NCBI RefSeq assembly: GCF_003173775.1
Contig: NZ_CP029552.1
Location: 3,272,001-3,336,000 of the forward strand
Direction of reading: 5' to 3'
Length of the DNA stretch: 64,000 nt
Origin: Methylobacterium sp. 17Sr1-1
Lineage (GTDB): Bacteria > Pseudomonadota > Alphaproteobacteria > Rhizobiales > Beijerinckiaceae
The notes beneath the pieces were generated by a model, which was not told the origin of the DNA, did not search any database, and saw only the letters and a list, made by a program, of their open reading frames with translations. The position numbers and the translations under genes were made by a program. Shown piece after piece: positions 9,756-18,790 of this stretch (position 1 is its first letter; every line of letters starts with the position of its first letter).

Positions 9756-9892
9756 CGGGTCCGTCCTCCGTCGGCTCAGAGCCATACTTCAGGGCGGACC
9801 ACTCCGATGGGGGCTGACCAACAGGAGGGTTGTCCGCCCTCCGTTGATACTCACCACTTTCGATAAGTTTTAAATTTTCAATTTTGCAGGCA

Positions 9893-10291
9893 TTACCATT
9901 TTCCAACACGTGACATCGCACCCGTGACATCGTGTCCATCGGGGACGACATTGAGGAGCTGTCTCGGAAACTCCCTTACCTTCTCCAGCGCAAAGCCAAA
10001 CTCTTGGAATGTTTCGAAATTTTTGATACGATGCTTTGTAATCTTATGAGTACCAATGTTAAGTAAATAAATGGGAGAGTTATGATCGGATCGGGTGAGG
10101 CATGTTCCTCTTTCTAAGGCATCTCCCTCTGTGAATTCGGTCGTGTCCAGGAGGTGCATCACGGGCGAGAGGAAAAGATCATCGAGCGTTTTTTGATCTT
10201 CGATCCTGTGAAAATGACCATGAAATACGAGCCATATTTTCATAGATTTTTCATCACGAAACAAGAGACCATCGAGATCAGGCCTAATCAT
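9893..10291 (-). CDS. Hypothetical protein with two copies of a YL..G..HRI-type repeat
   Basis: A 132-residue protein in AT-rich DNA. The ATG at 10291 is preceded by TGGAGAAAACC, a good ribosome binding site. Two similar halves can be seen: IWLVFHGHFHRIED followed later by IYLLNIGTHKITKHRI, each preceded by a G..l.R stretch and followed by a D/NF..F motif, and the second half ends FGFALEKVREF...LLNVVPDGHDV. This pattern resembles short repeated modules in secreted or surface proteins of alphaproteobacteria, but I cannot name the family. The last residues before the stop may have been altered by the nearby IS3 insertion. No signal peptide is visible, so the true N-terminus could be missing. 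Confidence 0.5.
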   Translation of the reverse strand: MIRPDLDGLLFRDEKSMKIWLVFHGHFHRIEDQKTLDDLFLSPVMHLLDTTEFTEGDALERGTCLTRSDHNSPIYLLNIGTHKITKHRIKNFETFQEFGFALEKVREFPRQLLNVVPDGHDVTGAMSRVGKW

Positions 10292-10360
10292 GGTTTTCTC
10301 CAGATAAGCACAATTCAATTGAGGCGATTCGAGTAAATCTCCTCTCAATAGTTTTATTTG

Positions 10361-10834
10361 CTAGCACCACCGTGGCCTTTTACGTTCCCCATTGCGATGT
10401 TGGCTGTTCGTCTCCGAGCTATGATTCAAGTTGGCTTCCCCTTCATCAAAAAAATCCGACCTCGCTCTGTAGCCCAATGAGTGCCCTGCGAAGTTATGAG
10501 AGTTTCCCTCAGAAATAAAGAGGATTGCTGGCTCAACATAAGCGCGCAGCATCCTTCCCACAACGGTAGGGGATGGATGATGAAAGAAATGCTCATCACC
10601 AATGTGAACAGACGAACGCATCGCGAACTCGCAATGGGATGCGGCGCGCAATTTGACATAGAAAATGCCCTTCAAGAATTTAGTAGGTGCCTCGAACGGG
10701 GAACTTCGGTGCGAAGTGCACGGCGGCCTAATTAGTGCAGGAGATAAGCTTCGGGCGGTAGTGTGCGGCAGCACCGCGCCCACCCCATCCCCAAACCCGC
10801 CTGCAATTTCAACCCTGTCGAACGCATCATCCAT
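10361..10834 (-). CDS. Hypothetical protein, function unknown
   Basis: A 157-residue open frame starting MDDAFDRVEIAGG, chosen because the sequence becomes protein-like there. It contains FYVKLRAASHCEFAMR, VHIGDEHFFHHPSPTVVG and AILFISEGNSHNF, which read like alternating strands and helices of a globular enzyme, and it sits between a surface-repeat protein and decayed IS DNA. No family is recognised. The last 20 residues are basic and low-complexity, suggesting a damaged end. It could be a remnant of a glycan-related gene given its surroundings, but that is only context. Confidence 0.35.
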   Translation of the reverse strand: MDDAFDRVEIAGGFGDGVGAVLPHTTARSLSPALIRPPCTSHRSSPFEAPTKFLKGIFYVKLRAASHCEFAMRSSVHIGDEHFFHHPSPTVVGRMLRAYVEPAILFISEGNSHNFAGHSLGYRARSDFFDEGEANLNHSSETNSQHRNGERKRPRWC

Positions 10835-11406
10835 CAGTTCGAAGCTCCGCTGTCGCCGGCAAGACAGGAACACATCGTCAAGCGCTGGGCCACATAACTG
10901 GCCTTCGCCCCAGTATCTCTCGTCATCGACGTGTTTGCTCGGGGCATCCGACCGGCGGGCCTCACATCGTGCTCAGGCGAGCCTCGTACTGGATACCCCG
11001 GAGCAGGCACTGCACGAGCGTTGCCCTGTTACAGGCAGCGGCCTTTATGCACCGTTGGGACCGCAGCGCAATGTACATGGCTTTGCGCGACGACGCAGCG
11101 ACTGGCAGGAACAGATATCGCGTCGACGGGTCCGCAACGACGACGCCTCGGCGGAGACGGTCGACGGCCTGTTCAAGGTGGAGAGTTTACCCCGGACGCG
11201 ATCCTGGGCGATCTGTCAACGCTGCCCGTGGCGCTCCGTCGAGGCCGTCGAGTACATCATGAAGTCAGTCTGGGATTGCCCCGGGTCGGTCGTTCTTGCT
11301 CATTTTGATATTGGTGGCGAATTCAGCGTGGCATCCTGCGATAAGAGGACGACCAGCACGGCGCGAAGAGTGACGATGTTGCCCCGACGCTCATCAGGAG
11401 GGGAGC
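10835..11406. other. Intergenic, no gene recognised
   Basis: Open frames on the plus strand overlap each other without motifs. The region leads into an IS1182 fragment and is probably the decayed left part of one or more elements. Confidence 0.4.
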
Positions 11407-11722
11407 ATGTCGCTCAACGTGAGACGCACCTATGTCGTACCTGATCAGACTGCGCAGGTCGCGCGGGCGATCTTTCCGAACGGCAATCCAGTCATGCGCC
11501 TCTATGACGACCTGCATCGGGCCGTGGAGGATCACGACTTTGCCGACCTGTTCCCGGTGCGGGGACGCCCCGCTGAGGCGCCGGTCCGGCTCGCCCTCGC
11601 GACCTTGCTGCAGTTCATGGAGGGACTCACCGATCGCCAAGCCGCCGACGCAGTCCGCACGCGGATCGACTGGAAGTACCTCCTGTGCCTGGAGCTCACC
11701 GATATAGGCTTCGACCACATCA
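11407..11722 (+). pseudogene. IS1182-family transposase, N-terminal fragment
   Basis: About 105 residues match the conserved start of IS1182 transposases: FPNGNPVMRLYDDL, DFADLFPVRGRPAEAPVRLALATLLQF, then EGLTDRQAADAVRTRIDWKY and LELTDIGFDH. The ATG at 11407 follows GAGGGGAGC. The homology stops abruptly after GFDH, where sequence belonging to another element (minus strand) begins, so the catalytic part is lost. Confidence 0.75.
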
Positions 11723-11776
11723 CGCAGGCTCGTCGACCAGATCTCCAGCATCGCTTCAAGCGAGGCAGTCGGCATG
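11705..11776 (-). pseudogene. Possible IS701-family transposase, first ~20 codons
   Basis: On the minus strand an ATG preceded by GGGAGGTTTTC opens the frame PTASLEAMLEIWSTSLRDV, which resembles the N-terminus of one IS701 subgroup (EAMLxVWAxSLREVK). It is cut off exactly where the IS1182 fragment begins, so the two remnants abut end to end. The stretch is short and the assignment tentative. Confidence 0.35.
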
Positions 11777-11832
11777 AAAACCTCCCATCGCTCGCCGTCA
11801 GATAGGTACTCAAACCTGCAACTGTAATGCTA

Positions 11833-12969
11833 GTGCATTGACGCATTCAGAGGATTCACAGGAGGCCTGAGCCATGCGAGTCTGCGGCATGGCTCAGACT
11901 GTCTGCGTGATCCCCAGCGCCGCCGACCTGGCGCGCTTGTCCGCTATCGTCGCCGATCGGGCGCAGCCCCTCAAGCACATCCAGCGTGCCCGCATCGTCC
12001 TGCTCTCGGCCGAACGCCTCTCCGTCCTCGACGTCGCCCAGCAGGCCGGCGTCAGCTGGCCGGCCGTCTGGCGCTGGCAACAGCGCTACGCCGAGGAAGG
12101 CGTCGAGGGTCTGCTGCGCGACAAGACCCGCCCGCCCGGCAAGCCGCCTCACTCCACCGACACCGTCGCTGAGGTGCTCGCCTTGGCCTGCTCCGAACCG
12201 CCTGGTGAGGTCACCCACTGGACCGGCCGCGCCCTGGCACAGGCCGTCGGGATCTCCCTGCGGTCGGTCCAGCGCATCTGGGATGTCCATCGCCTGCAGC
12301 CGCATCGCGTCCGCAGCTTCGAGCGCTCGAACGATCCGGCCTTCGCCGAGAAGGTCGAGGACATCGTGGGCCTCTACATGGATCCACCGCGCCACGCCGT
12401 CGTGCTCTCGCTTGACGAGAAGAGCCAGATCCAGGCTCTGGAACGCACCCGCCCGAGCCGACCCGTCACGCCAGGTCGTCCCGAGACCCAGACCCACGAC
12501 TACATCCGCCACGGCACCACGACGCTGTTTGCCGCGCTCGACGTGCTGGAGGGCACGATGATTGGGCGCTGCATGCAGCGTCACCGCCACGAGGAGTTCC
12601 TGCGCTTCCTCAACACCATCGAGGCGGCGGTGCCGACCGGCAAACTGATCCACGTGATCCCGGACAACTACGCCACCCACAAGCACCCGAAGGTACGGGC
12701 CTGGCTGGCCCGGCATCCGCGCTGGATCTTCCACTTCACCCCGACCTCGGCCTCGTGGATGAACGCCGTCGAGGGCTTCTTCTCCGCCCTGACCCGACGC
12801 AGGCTGAAGCGGGGCAGCTTCAGCGGGATCGTCGACCTTCAGGCTGCGATCAACCGCTACATTGCCGAGCACAACGGCAGGCCGAAGCCCTTCGTCTGGA
12901 CCAAGCCGGCCGCCGCCATCCTCAATGCCGTCAATGGCAACGCTGCACCATCCGAATGAGTCAATGCAC
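11833..12969 (+). mobile_element. IS630-family element of a second type, copy 1 (complete)
   Basis: A 1137-bp element bounded by TA at 11831-11832 and 12970-12971, the duplication expected for this superfamily. The ends are inverted repeats: GTGCATTGACGCATTC at the left against GTGCATTGACTCATTC read from the right. It carries one long uninterrupted transposase gene. A second, damaged copy lies at 29463-31642. Confidence 0.9.
11874..12959 (+). CDS. IS630-family transposase (single ORF, intact)
   Basis: A 361-residue transposase with an N-terminal helix-turn-helix (VLDVAQQAGVSWPAVWRWQQRY), a second DNA-binding region (GRALAQAVGISLRSVQRIW), and a DDE domain: SLDEKSQIQAL (Asp near 180), IPDNYATHK (Asp near 263) and WMNAVEGFFSAL (Glu near 298). 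The usual ILDNYGTHK reads IPDNYATHK here, two changes beside the catalytic aspartate that are absent from copy 2 and might reduce activity. The first ATG was chosen because AGGAGG lies eight bases upstream; ATG at 11889 is the alternative. Confidence 0.9.
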   Translation: MRVCGMAQTVCVIPSAADLARLSAIVADRAQPLKHIQRARIVLLSAERLSVLDVAQQAGVSWPAVWRWQQRYAEEGVEGLLRDKTRPPGKPPHSTDTVAEVLALACSEPPGEVTHWTGRALAQAVGISLRSVQRIWDVHRLQPHRVRSFERSNDPAFAEKVEDIVGLYMDPPRHAVVLSLDEKSQIQALERTRPSRPVTPGRPETQTHDYIRHGTTTLFAALDVLEGTMIGRCMQRHRHEEFLRFLNTIEAAVPTGKLIHVIPDNYATHKHPKVRAWLARHPRWIFHFTPTSASWMNAVEGFFSALTRRRLKRGSFSGIVDLQAAINRYIAEHNGRPKPFVWTKPAAAILNAVNGNAAPSE

Positions 12970-13106
12970 TAGTGGATCGTCGGCATGACCTCTTGCGAGA
13001 GATCCTCAACGACGGTGAGCGGGCGGCACTGTTAGTCCAGACCCCTCCCGAAACGCCTCCAAACCGCATGCCCTGCGATCTATGATCGAGATTAGCAGTC
13101 TGATGT

Positions 13107-15119
13107 TCAATGATGAGGTATTTCAGCGCCAACCTGTATTCTTTCTTTCCCTGCAAACGTTACTCGCTCAACAATTTTCATTAACGAAATTTGATCGTAG
13201 CCAAAAGCAATTTTTACTCGTGGTACGGAAAGAGCACTTATTAGAACACTTGATGCCGGGTTCGCGCACCACACAACTGTCAAAATATGCTCGTAGGCCG
13301 ATATTTTATACGCCAGATCGGAGTCTTTTTTATAAGGTTTCCCAAGTTTAAAAGATTCCGCAAGCGACAAATCGTGATTTAGCATAACTATAATGCTTGG
13401 CCGATTGACTGCAGACCCGTTGAGACAAGGAATATGTTCCAAATCTAAAACGACAACCGCATCCAGCCATGAGAAGCCGTCCATTGTCGCCCGCCCCCGA
13501 TAAGTGCCTGATCCGCCACCCAACTCAGCACCAAAATAAATGCTGTCTATGGGGACATCCCTAATTTCACACTCGTCCGTCCGCGACGGTCGAATAAAAT
13601 TTATGGTCGAAAATATGTCATCGCTTGTCAAATCAATCTCTTGATCAACTGACAACAGATGCAACGTCCACCCGAGGTCATGAAAACAGTGGGCCAAGCG
13701 TAACAGCTTCTCTCGCGATTGGGAGTCCGCATCAAAGATGAAGCCGATGTGCCGACAGCCATCATCGAAGCGCGGAAACTCTCTCGCATCCTCGACGGGG
13801 AGCCGTGATGCGATCGGCGTTCGCCAACTCCACGGAACTAAGCGCAACTCAGAAATGTCCAACATCCGCCAACGCTCAAGCATTAGTCTCAGGTAGTTGC
13901 TCACCGACTCATATGGTGTGTCGCCTGAGTTCAGCGCACGTCGACCGATTTGATAAATTTCTTGCTGATCGGGCAAAATTACTCCTCTATATTCGTAAAG
14001 AATGTCTGCAAAATATTTTCGCGAGATTACAACTAAATGGCAAGATTCATCATTGCATTTTGTGCTGACTACGCGAATGCTCGCTTGGCTGCTATGGCTA
14101 ATGCCGCAAACGCCGAACTGCAACTCGCTGATTATACTCCAAATCGCTCCATTGATGATGCGCACGCTGCGCATGTCATCAAGGACAGCTTTAGTCGAGA
14201 AGCACAGAAATTCAGGAAAATGAATCCAATTCGGCCTGGCTTGGTGAGCGTGGAACCGACTCGCGCAATCGCCGATGCTGAGCCTCTCAACGGAGGTGAC
14301 GAGATCGTCGCTTATCTCAACGAAATCTTGATCAAGGTTGAATATCGCGAATCTGGGTTCATCCTGCGCATTAAACCGCCGACGGCACTGAAGCGAAAAA
14401 AGATCCCGATTGGAGGACATAATCTCAGCAAGCACGGTCGACTTGCGACGATTAGTTTCCGCAAGCATACTTTCTGGTCTCTTTCTATAACGTAAGTCGA
14501 GCGTCTTATCGTGAAAGAAGCGAAATCCAGCGTGCGCGGCACGAAGCCAAAAATCCCAGTCTTCGTAACCATGCTTTAATATTTCGTTGAAACGCAATCC
14601 GGACTGAAATACCTTCACTGACACTAAGCTACCCGCTTCGATATAATTGCCACGCAACAATGCCGTAAGAGAAAACTTCCCAGCCGTGTCCTGCGAACCT
14701 CTAAGTCCAAAATTGTTGAGATTCGGATATATGATATCAGCCTCATTACGGCTTATTTTTTTTGAGGCATTAGCAAGAGAGTTTGGGCCGAGATGGTTAT
14801 CCGCGTCGAGAAAATAGATGGATTCAAGTCTAGCAAATTTGGATAAAGCGATTTCTATGCCGGTATTCCGCGCCGCACTAAGTCCAGCGTTTTTCTTCCA
14901 AAATATTGAACATCTATTTCTATGGACAAACTGAAGGGTTTGCAATCCGCGTGCCAAGTGTAGATCGGCGTCGCCATCGACGATCGCGACAACATGTATG
15001 AAGTCTTCTGGCTCTTGATCTAGAGCTGACAATAAAGCTTCGATCGCGAGTGAAACATGTCTGTATATTGGGACTACAATGCATATTTTTATATTATTTT
15101 CCGTCGCTTCACTCGTCAT
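13107..15119 (-). CDS. GT2 glycosyltransferase with C-terminal GT4-like half domain
   Basis: A 670-residue protein. Residues 10-250 form a GT2 domain: ICIVVPIYRH, AIVDGDAD, KNAGLSAARNTGIE, then the metal-binding FLDADNH and GYEDWDFWLRAA with the catalytic base region. The C-terminal half (about 450-670) looks like the first Rossmann lobe of a GT4 enzyme (HIGFIFDAD...AHCFHDLGWTLHLLS), but the second, donor-binding lobe with the usual E(x7)E motif is absent, and the protein stops where mobile DNA begins. It overlaps by 11 bases the upstream 15109-16587 gene, so the two are co-translated. AT-rich and probably acquired. Compared with the fusion protein at 16662, it is likely truncated at the C-terminus. 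Confidence 0.8.
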   Translation of the reverse strand: MTSEATENNIKICIVVPIYRHVSLAIEALLSALDQEPEDFIHVVAIVDGDADLHLARGLQTLQFVHRNRCSIFWKKNAGLSAARNTGIEIALSKFARLESIYFLDADNHLGPNSLANASKKISRNEADIIYPNLNNFGLRGSQDTAGKFSLTALLRGNYIEAGSLVSVKVFQSGLRFNEILKHGYEDWDFWLRAAHAGFRFFHDKTLDLRYRKRPESMLAETNRRKSTVLAEIMSSNRDLFSLQCRRRFNAQDEPRFAIFNLDQDFVEISDDLVTSVERLSIGDCASRFHAHQARPNWIHFPEFLCFSTKAVLDDMRSVRIINGAIWSIISELQFGVCGISHSSQASIRVVSTKCNDESCHLVVISRKYFADILYEYRGVILPDQQEIYQIGRRALNSGDTPYESVSNYLRLMLERWRMLDISELRLVPWSWRTPIASRLPVEDAREFPRFDDGCRHIGFIFDADSQSREKLLRLAHCFHDLGWTLHLLSVDQEIDLTSDDIFSTINFIRPSRTDECEIRDVPIDSIYFGAELGGGSGTYRGRATMDGFSWLDAVVVLDLEHIPCLNGSAVNRPSIIVMLNHDLSLAESFKLGKPYKKDSDLAYKISAYEHILTVVWCANPASSVLISALSVPRVKIAFGYDQISLMKIVERVTFAGKERIQVGAEIPHH

Positions 15120-16587
15120 CGATTACAAACTCCACACTGGTGACCGTAGCCCACGCTAGATTTGTACGCTCATACGATGCGGCCCTGGTCATTATTTGCA
15201 AGGATTGTATCTTAGTCGATCTATTTAAGTTAAAAATAATCGACGCGTATTGACCTGCTTCGACTTTGATCCAACCGCCAACGTCGACGGGGCCAATTTC
15301 ATTAACAACCCCTGACTCCAAACGTATGTCAAAAATCTCTGCTTCGTCGTGCTTGTCTGATCCTATCTGATCACCGATCGTCAAACTCACAAGAAATGAG
15401 TCCCCATCTGCATGGGCATGATATACTTTCAGAATCGCACAACAAGCATTTGGGGGACAAGCGTCCTCTATCTTTGCTACCATTACCATATTGGCGACCG
15501 GGTGGACTGTGAGTCCCCTGGAGGTCGTATCGACCGGTCGAAAATTCAGACCTGCTGGGATAGCCACGGCTCGAGCCCGGGACAGGTCATGTTCATATAG
15601 GCGGATCCTGCTTCTATCATCAATCGGTAACGGTAATCCTCTTGGTCCGCGTGTACCAGGCAACGTAGCGTAAACACGAACCGCGGGTCCGTCGATGGTT
15701 TTGACGCCATCATCCTCAATGAGCCAGGGCACGGATCCACCGACCTGCCATCCTTTGCCGACAATTTCCAACGCGAGAGCATCTCCAAAAAGTGAAAGGC
15801 TCTCTGCTAAATCGAACGATAGCCACCCCGACCGATAATCGCATTGAGCTGGTGTTACCGTCCAGGTAGAGAGAGCCTCGTGGCATCCGACTGTGTTTAA
15901 TTTGACGGTTAGAGGCTGATCTGAGATATGAGCAGGCGTCACGATCCAAAGTTGTATTCGTGTGAGCCCCCAAGGGGAGCAGGGTAACTTTCTGACCAGC
16001 CGAGTAGTTACATCGATGTTTCGCCCGCTGCGGTAAGGAGATCGCCATATTTTCCTGAGCAGCGGAGTATCACGTTGGTACAAGTAATTCTCTATCAGAC
16101 TAAAGTTTGTTCTCAATCTATCAATTGTCGATCTTAATTGGCCGAGCTCCACTTGTCCGTTATGTAATTCCTCGAGCATATCGCCGAATCGATGCACTGC
16201 CAGCCCGTCAAGCCATCTCCTATCGCTCAACGATAACGAGGGTGAACATTTTCTTAGGACAATATTGAGGCCCATCAACCGCGCTAATTCCTCGGCTTGA
16301 AACTTCGCATCGCCTGTAAAAAGAATCGCTGCCGCATCAATATACGGAAGGGGGTTGGTTGCGAAATCTACAGTATGTGTCATCTGTTCGTCAAATATAA
16401 AATATATTTCTTTGTGCTTGCGAAAATAGACGATTCGCCACCCGATTTCTTCACCGAGACACTTAATAAGCTCCGTATCTTCACAGGGCACAAAAAGTGT
16501 GCCAAACGTCGCTTGAGGGATTTTCGCTGTTGAGGTTGCTGTCATGACGAGTGCGGCTTGGTATGAGTGTGCTCTATCATAGGGCAT
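15109..16587 (-). CDS. Unrecognised protein of the glycosyltransferase island
   Basis: About 492 residues with no family I can name. The first 130 residues (GTLFVPCEDTELIK, EIGWRIVYFRKHKEIYFIFDE) look like an alpha/beta domain; a helical stretch follows (LEELHNGQVELGQLRSTIDRLR); the rest is rich in predicted beta strands (RIQLWIVTPAHI, GWLSFDLAESL, ALALEIVGKGW, GWIKVEAGQYASIIF), compatible with two jelly-roll or carbohydrate-binding-like modules. No signal peptide or membrane segment. The start is uncertain: ATG 16587 follows GGTGAGGCTGCG; TTG 16623 and ATG 16545 are alternatives. It is divergent from the GT2-GT4 gene and overlaps the GT2 gene downstream, so a role in the same glycan or glycoprotein pathway is plausible. 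Confidence 0.65.
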   Translation of the reverse strand: MPYDRAHSYQAALVMTATSTAKIPQATFGTLFVPCEDTELIKCLGEEIGWRIVYFRKHKEIYFIFDEQMTHTVDFATNPLPYIDAAAILFTGDAKFQAEELARLMGLNIVLRKCSPSLSLSDRRWLDGLAVHRFGDMLEELHNGQVELGQLRSTIDRLRTNFSLIENYLYQRDTPLLRKIWRSPYRSGRNIDVTTRLVRKLPCSPWGLTRIQLWIVTPAHISDQPLTVKLNTVGCHEALSTWTVTPAQCDYRSGWLSFDLAESLSLFGDALALEIVGKGWQVGGSVPWLIEDDGVKTIDGPAVRVYATLPGTRGPRGLPLPIDDRSRIRLYEHDLSRARAVAIPAGLNFRPVDTTSRGLTVHPVANMVMVAKIEDACPPNACCAILKVYHAHADGDSFLVSLTIGDQIGSDKHDEAEIFDIRLESGVVNEIGPVDVGGWIKVEAGQYASIIFNLNRSTKIQSLQIMTRAASYERTNLAWATVTSVEFVIDDE

Positions 16588-16661
16588 CGCAGCCTCACCC
16601 GTAAAGCTCGCAGTGAATGGCAATGGCAGGGCTCGGCCGTCGATAAAGGATTTAGTGCGCG

Positions 16662-18776
16662 ATGCAGTCGGAAGTCAGGGATCGTTTCGATATCAGTATT
16701 GTACTCAATATACACAGAGAATTGCAATATATCAGAAGAACAATGCTTTCTTTGGAGGAGGCAGCAAATTACACACGGTCATTCGGAGTGTCCGTCCAGC
16801 TAGTGATGGTGCTGGACCGATCCGACTCCGCCACTAAAGACTGGGTTCATGCCTACGACGCGTCATGCTTTGACGATAAAGTTGTCATACTCGTTGATAA
16901 TGGTAGCTTAGGATTGTCAAGAAACGACGGCATTAAAGCTGCGAGTGGAACTTTTGTTGCGACTTGCGATGCCGATGATTTAGTGTCTTTCAATTATTTA
17001 TCATCTTTGTTCGATGTTGCGACGAAATCTAAAGAACAAAGCCTCATATTCGCGGAGTATCTGTACGCATTCGGTGCTAATCATTTTCTTGCGCAGTATC
17101 GTGGGCAGCCCGATATTTCATCATTAGCTTTTATTACCACTCATCCCTTGATGTCCCGCGTGATGACAAGGAGAAGCAACTTCTCCAAAATCCAGTATCA
17201 AGATCTTCGCGCCTCAAGCGGCTATGCTTACGAAGATTGGCATCTCAATGTCGAGGCGGTTGGCCACGGTTTTGAGGTGAATGTAGCACGGAATACGACT
17301 ATATATTATCGGCAGAGAGCCAACAGTCTCTTGAAAGAAGCTGACAGTCGTTCGGTGAGAACGATTCCACCAGCGAGATTCTTCAATCCTGAAGTGTATC
17401 TGGAGGTGTGTCGAGAAGATTACTTCAAATTTAGCCGTGGTGAGAGACATTCCGTGGACCAACTCGACGTACGATCGGATTTTATGTCTAGTCAGGTAAA
17501 TATTCACTCGGCCCATAAAGCTAACTTCATCGACTCCGCAATTGATATAAGCGTTATAAATCACATACCCGCACTAACAAATCACGAGAGCGACCTCTCA
17601 GCTGGCGCGGCTTATTTTGAGATTGCGCGTGAACTGAAAGGAAAATCTTTTACAGACGTCGCCTTATTTCCTTTTATGACGACCGGCGGTGGCGAAAAAT
17701 ATATTCTCAATGTACTAAACTGCCTGGTTGAAGTGAACCCTGATCGTAAGTTGTTGCTCATCTCAGGGCAAGGCGGCGTTCGTCATAAGTGGATCGAAAA
17801 GCTGCCGGCAGGTAGCGTCTTCATTGATATTTTTAACAGGTATCCTAATCTAACCAACGAGCACAGGGACCTTATCACATTAAAGATAATTCAGTCAGTT
17901 GCGCCCACCGCTGTCCTGCATCTTAAGTGCAGCGAATATGCGCAAGATTTCTATTCCAGATATTCCGCAGTACTAGAAAATTTCAATGTTTTTTATCGAT
18001 TTTCTGACCAAATCAGGCGTTTTGAAGATAGATTTTTTGTTAACGGTTACTCCTGGGACTTTATATCAGACAACATTAAAACTCTCGATTTAGTTATTTG
18101 TGATAACCATAAGATTATGCGAAATGATGTTGCTCGCATAGACACTCTCGCAGAAAAAGAGGTTTGCCTATATACCCTGTGTGAGATTGAAAAGGTACCT
18201 ATACCCAAGAAGGTGGTCCAACGGCGAATTCTCTGGGCATCTAGACTTGACCCCGAGAAGCGTCCGGAATTAATCGGGATGATTGCCGCGATTCTCGAAA
18301 GTCGGCATCCAGACGTTGTGATCGATGTATGGGGTGAAAGCTTTTCCGGATTTGATGTAGCGGCGTTAGCGCAACATCGCAATATTCAGGTGCGAGGATC
18401 TTACTCTGGATTTACTTCTATTGGCACAGATCAGTATGACATGTTTTTATATACATCCGCGTACGATGGTCTCCCCAATGTAGTCGTGGAGGCTATGGCT
18501 TGCTCATTGCCAGTCATTGCTCCCGACATTGGGGGAATTTCGGAGGCTGTCATAAATCATGTCACCGGAGTCTTGATTGACGGAGCACGTAAAGATGAGG
18601 AGCTGGTAACGTCTTACGTCGCTGCTATTGATTGGCTTTATGACGAAGATGGTCGAATTGAAGCTGTTGGCAATCGAGCTTTACACCATGTCCAAGCCAA
18701 TCATAGCCGAGAGGCTTATAGGCGGCAAGTATGCGAGATATTTAAGATAGCCTCGAACGAGTTGCAGGATATTTGA
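16662..18776 (+). CDS. Bifunctional GT2-GT4 glycosyltransferase
   Basis: A 704-residue two-domain enzyme. Residues 8-240 are GT2: ISIVLNIHREL, MVLDRSDS, GLSRNDGIKAA, TCDADD (about 102-106, metal binding) and GYAYEDWHLNVEA with the likely catalytic base. Residues 320-700 are GT4 (GT-B fold): FPFMTTGGGEKYI, ILWASRLDPEKRPELI, DVWGESF, then YDGLPNVVVEAMACSLPVIA, the E(x7)E donor-binding motif. The enzyme could add two sugars in sequence in one polymer repeat. No membrane segments. A small coiled-coil gene follows 14 bases downstream. The upstream gap to the divergent 15109-16587 gene is under 80 bases and must hold both promoters. Confidence 0.87.
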   Translation: MQSEVRDRFDISIVLNIHRELQYIRRTMLSLEEAANYTRSFGVSVQLVMVLDRSDSATKDWVHAYDASCFDDKVVILVDNGSLGLSRNDGIKAASGTFVATCDADDLVSFNYLSSLFDVATKSKEQSLIFAEYLYAFGANHFLAQYRGQPDISSLAFITTHPLMSRVMTRRSNFSKIQYQDLRASSGYAYEDWHLNVEAVGHGFEVNVARNTTIYYRQRANSLLKEADSRSVRTIPPARFFNPEVYLEVCREDYFKFSRGERHSVDQLDVRSDFMSSQVNIHSAHKANFIDSAIDISVINHIPALTNHESDLSAGAAYFEIARELKGKSFTDVALFPFMTTGGGEKYILNVLNCLVEVNPDRKLLLISGQGGVRHKWIEKLPAGSVFIDIFNRYPNLTNEHRDLITLKIIQSVAPTAVLHLKCSEYAQDFYSRYSAVLENFNVFYRFSDQIRRFEDRFFVNGYSWDFISDNIKTLDLVICDNHKIMRNDVARIDTLAEKEVCLYTLCEIEKVPIPKKVVQRRILWASRLDPEKRPELIGMIAAILESRHPDVVIDVWGESFSGFDVAALAQHRNIQVRGSYSGFTSIGTDQYDMFLYTSAYDGLPNVVVEAMACSLPVIAPDIGGISEAVINHVTGVLIDGARKDEELVTSYVAAIDWLYDEDGRIEAVGNRALHHVQANHSREAYRRQVCEIFKIASNELQDI

Positions 18777-18790
18777 GTAGGAGTGTTAGA

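Larger units (their letters stand above)
8541..9821 (-). mobile_element. IS3-family insertion sequence (degenerate)
   Basis: About 1.28 kb, bounded by inverted repeats of the form TTGRTCAGCCCCCA: TTGATCAGCCCCCACGGGG at the left and, read on the other strand, TTGGTCAGCCCCCATCGGA at the right. It carries the usual two frames, orfA then orfB on the minus strand. No target duplication is obvious. orfB is frameshifted, so the copy is not autonomous. Confidence 0.8.

Noticed and set aside
11856..12872. 338-codon minus-strand frame in the IS630 second-type element
   Set aside because: Antisense to an intact transposase with D-D-E motifs and inverted repeats.
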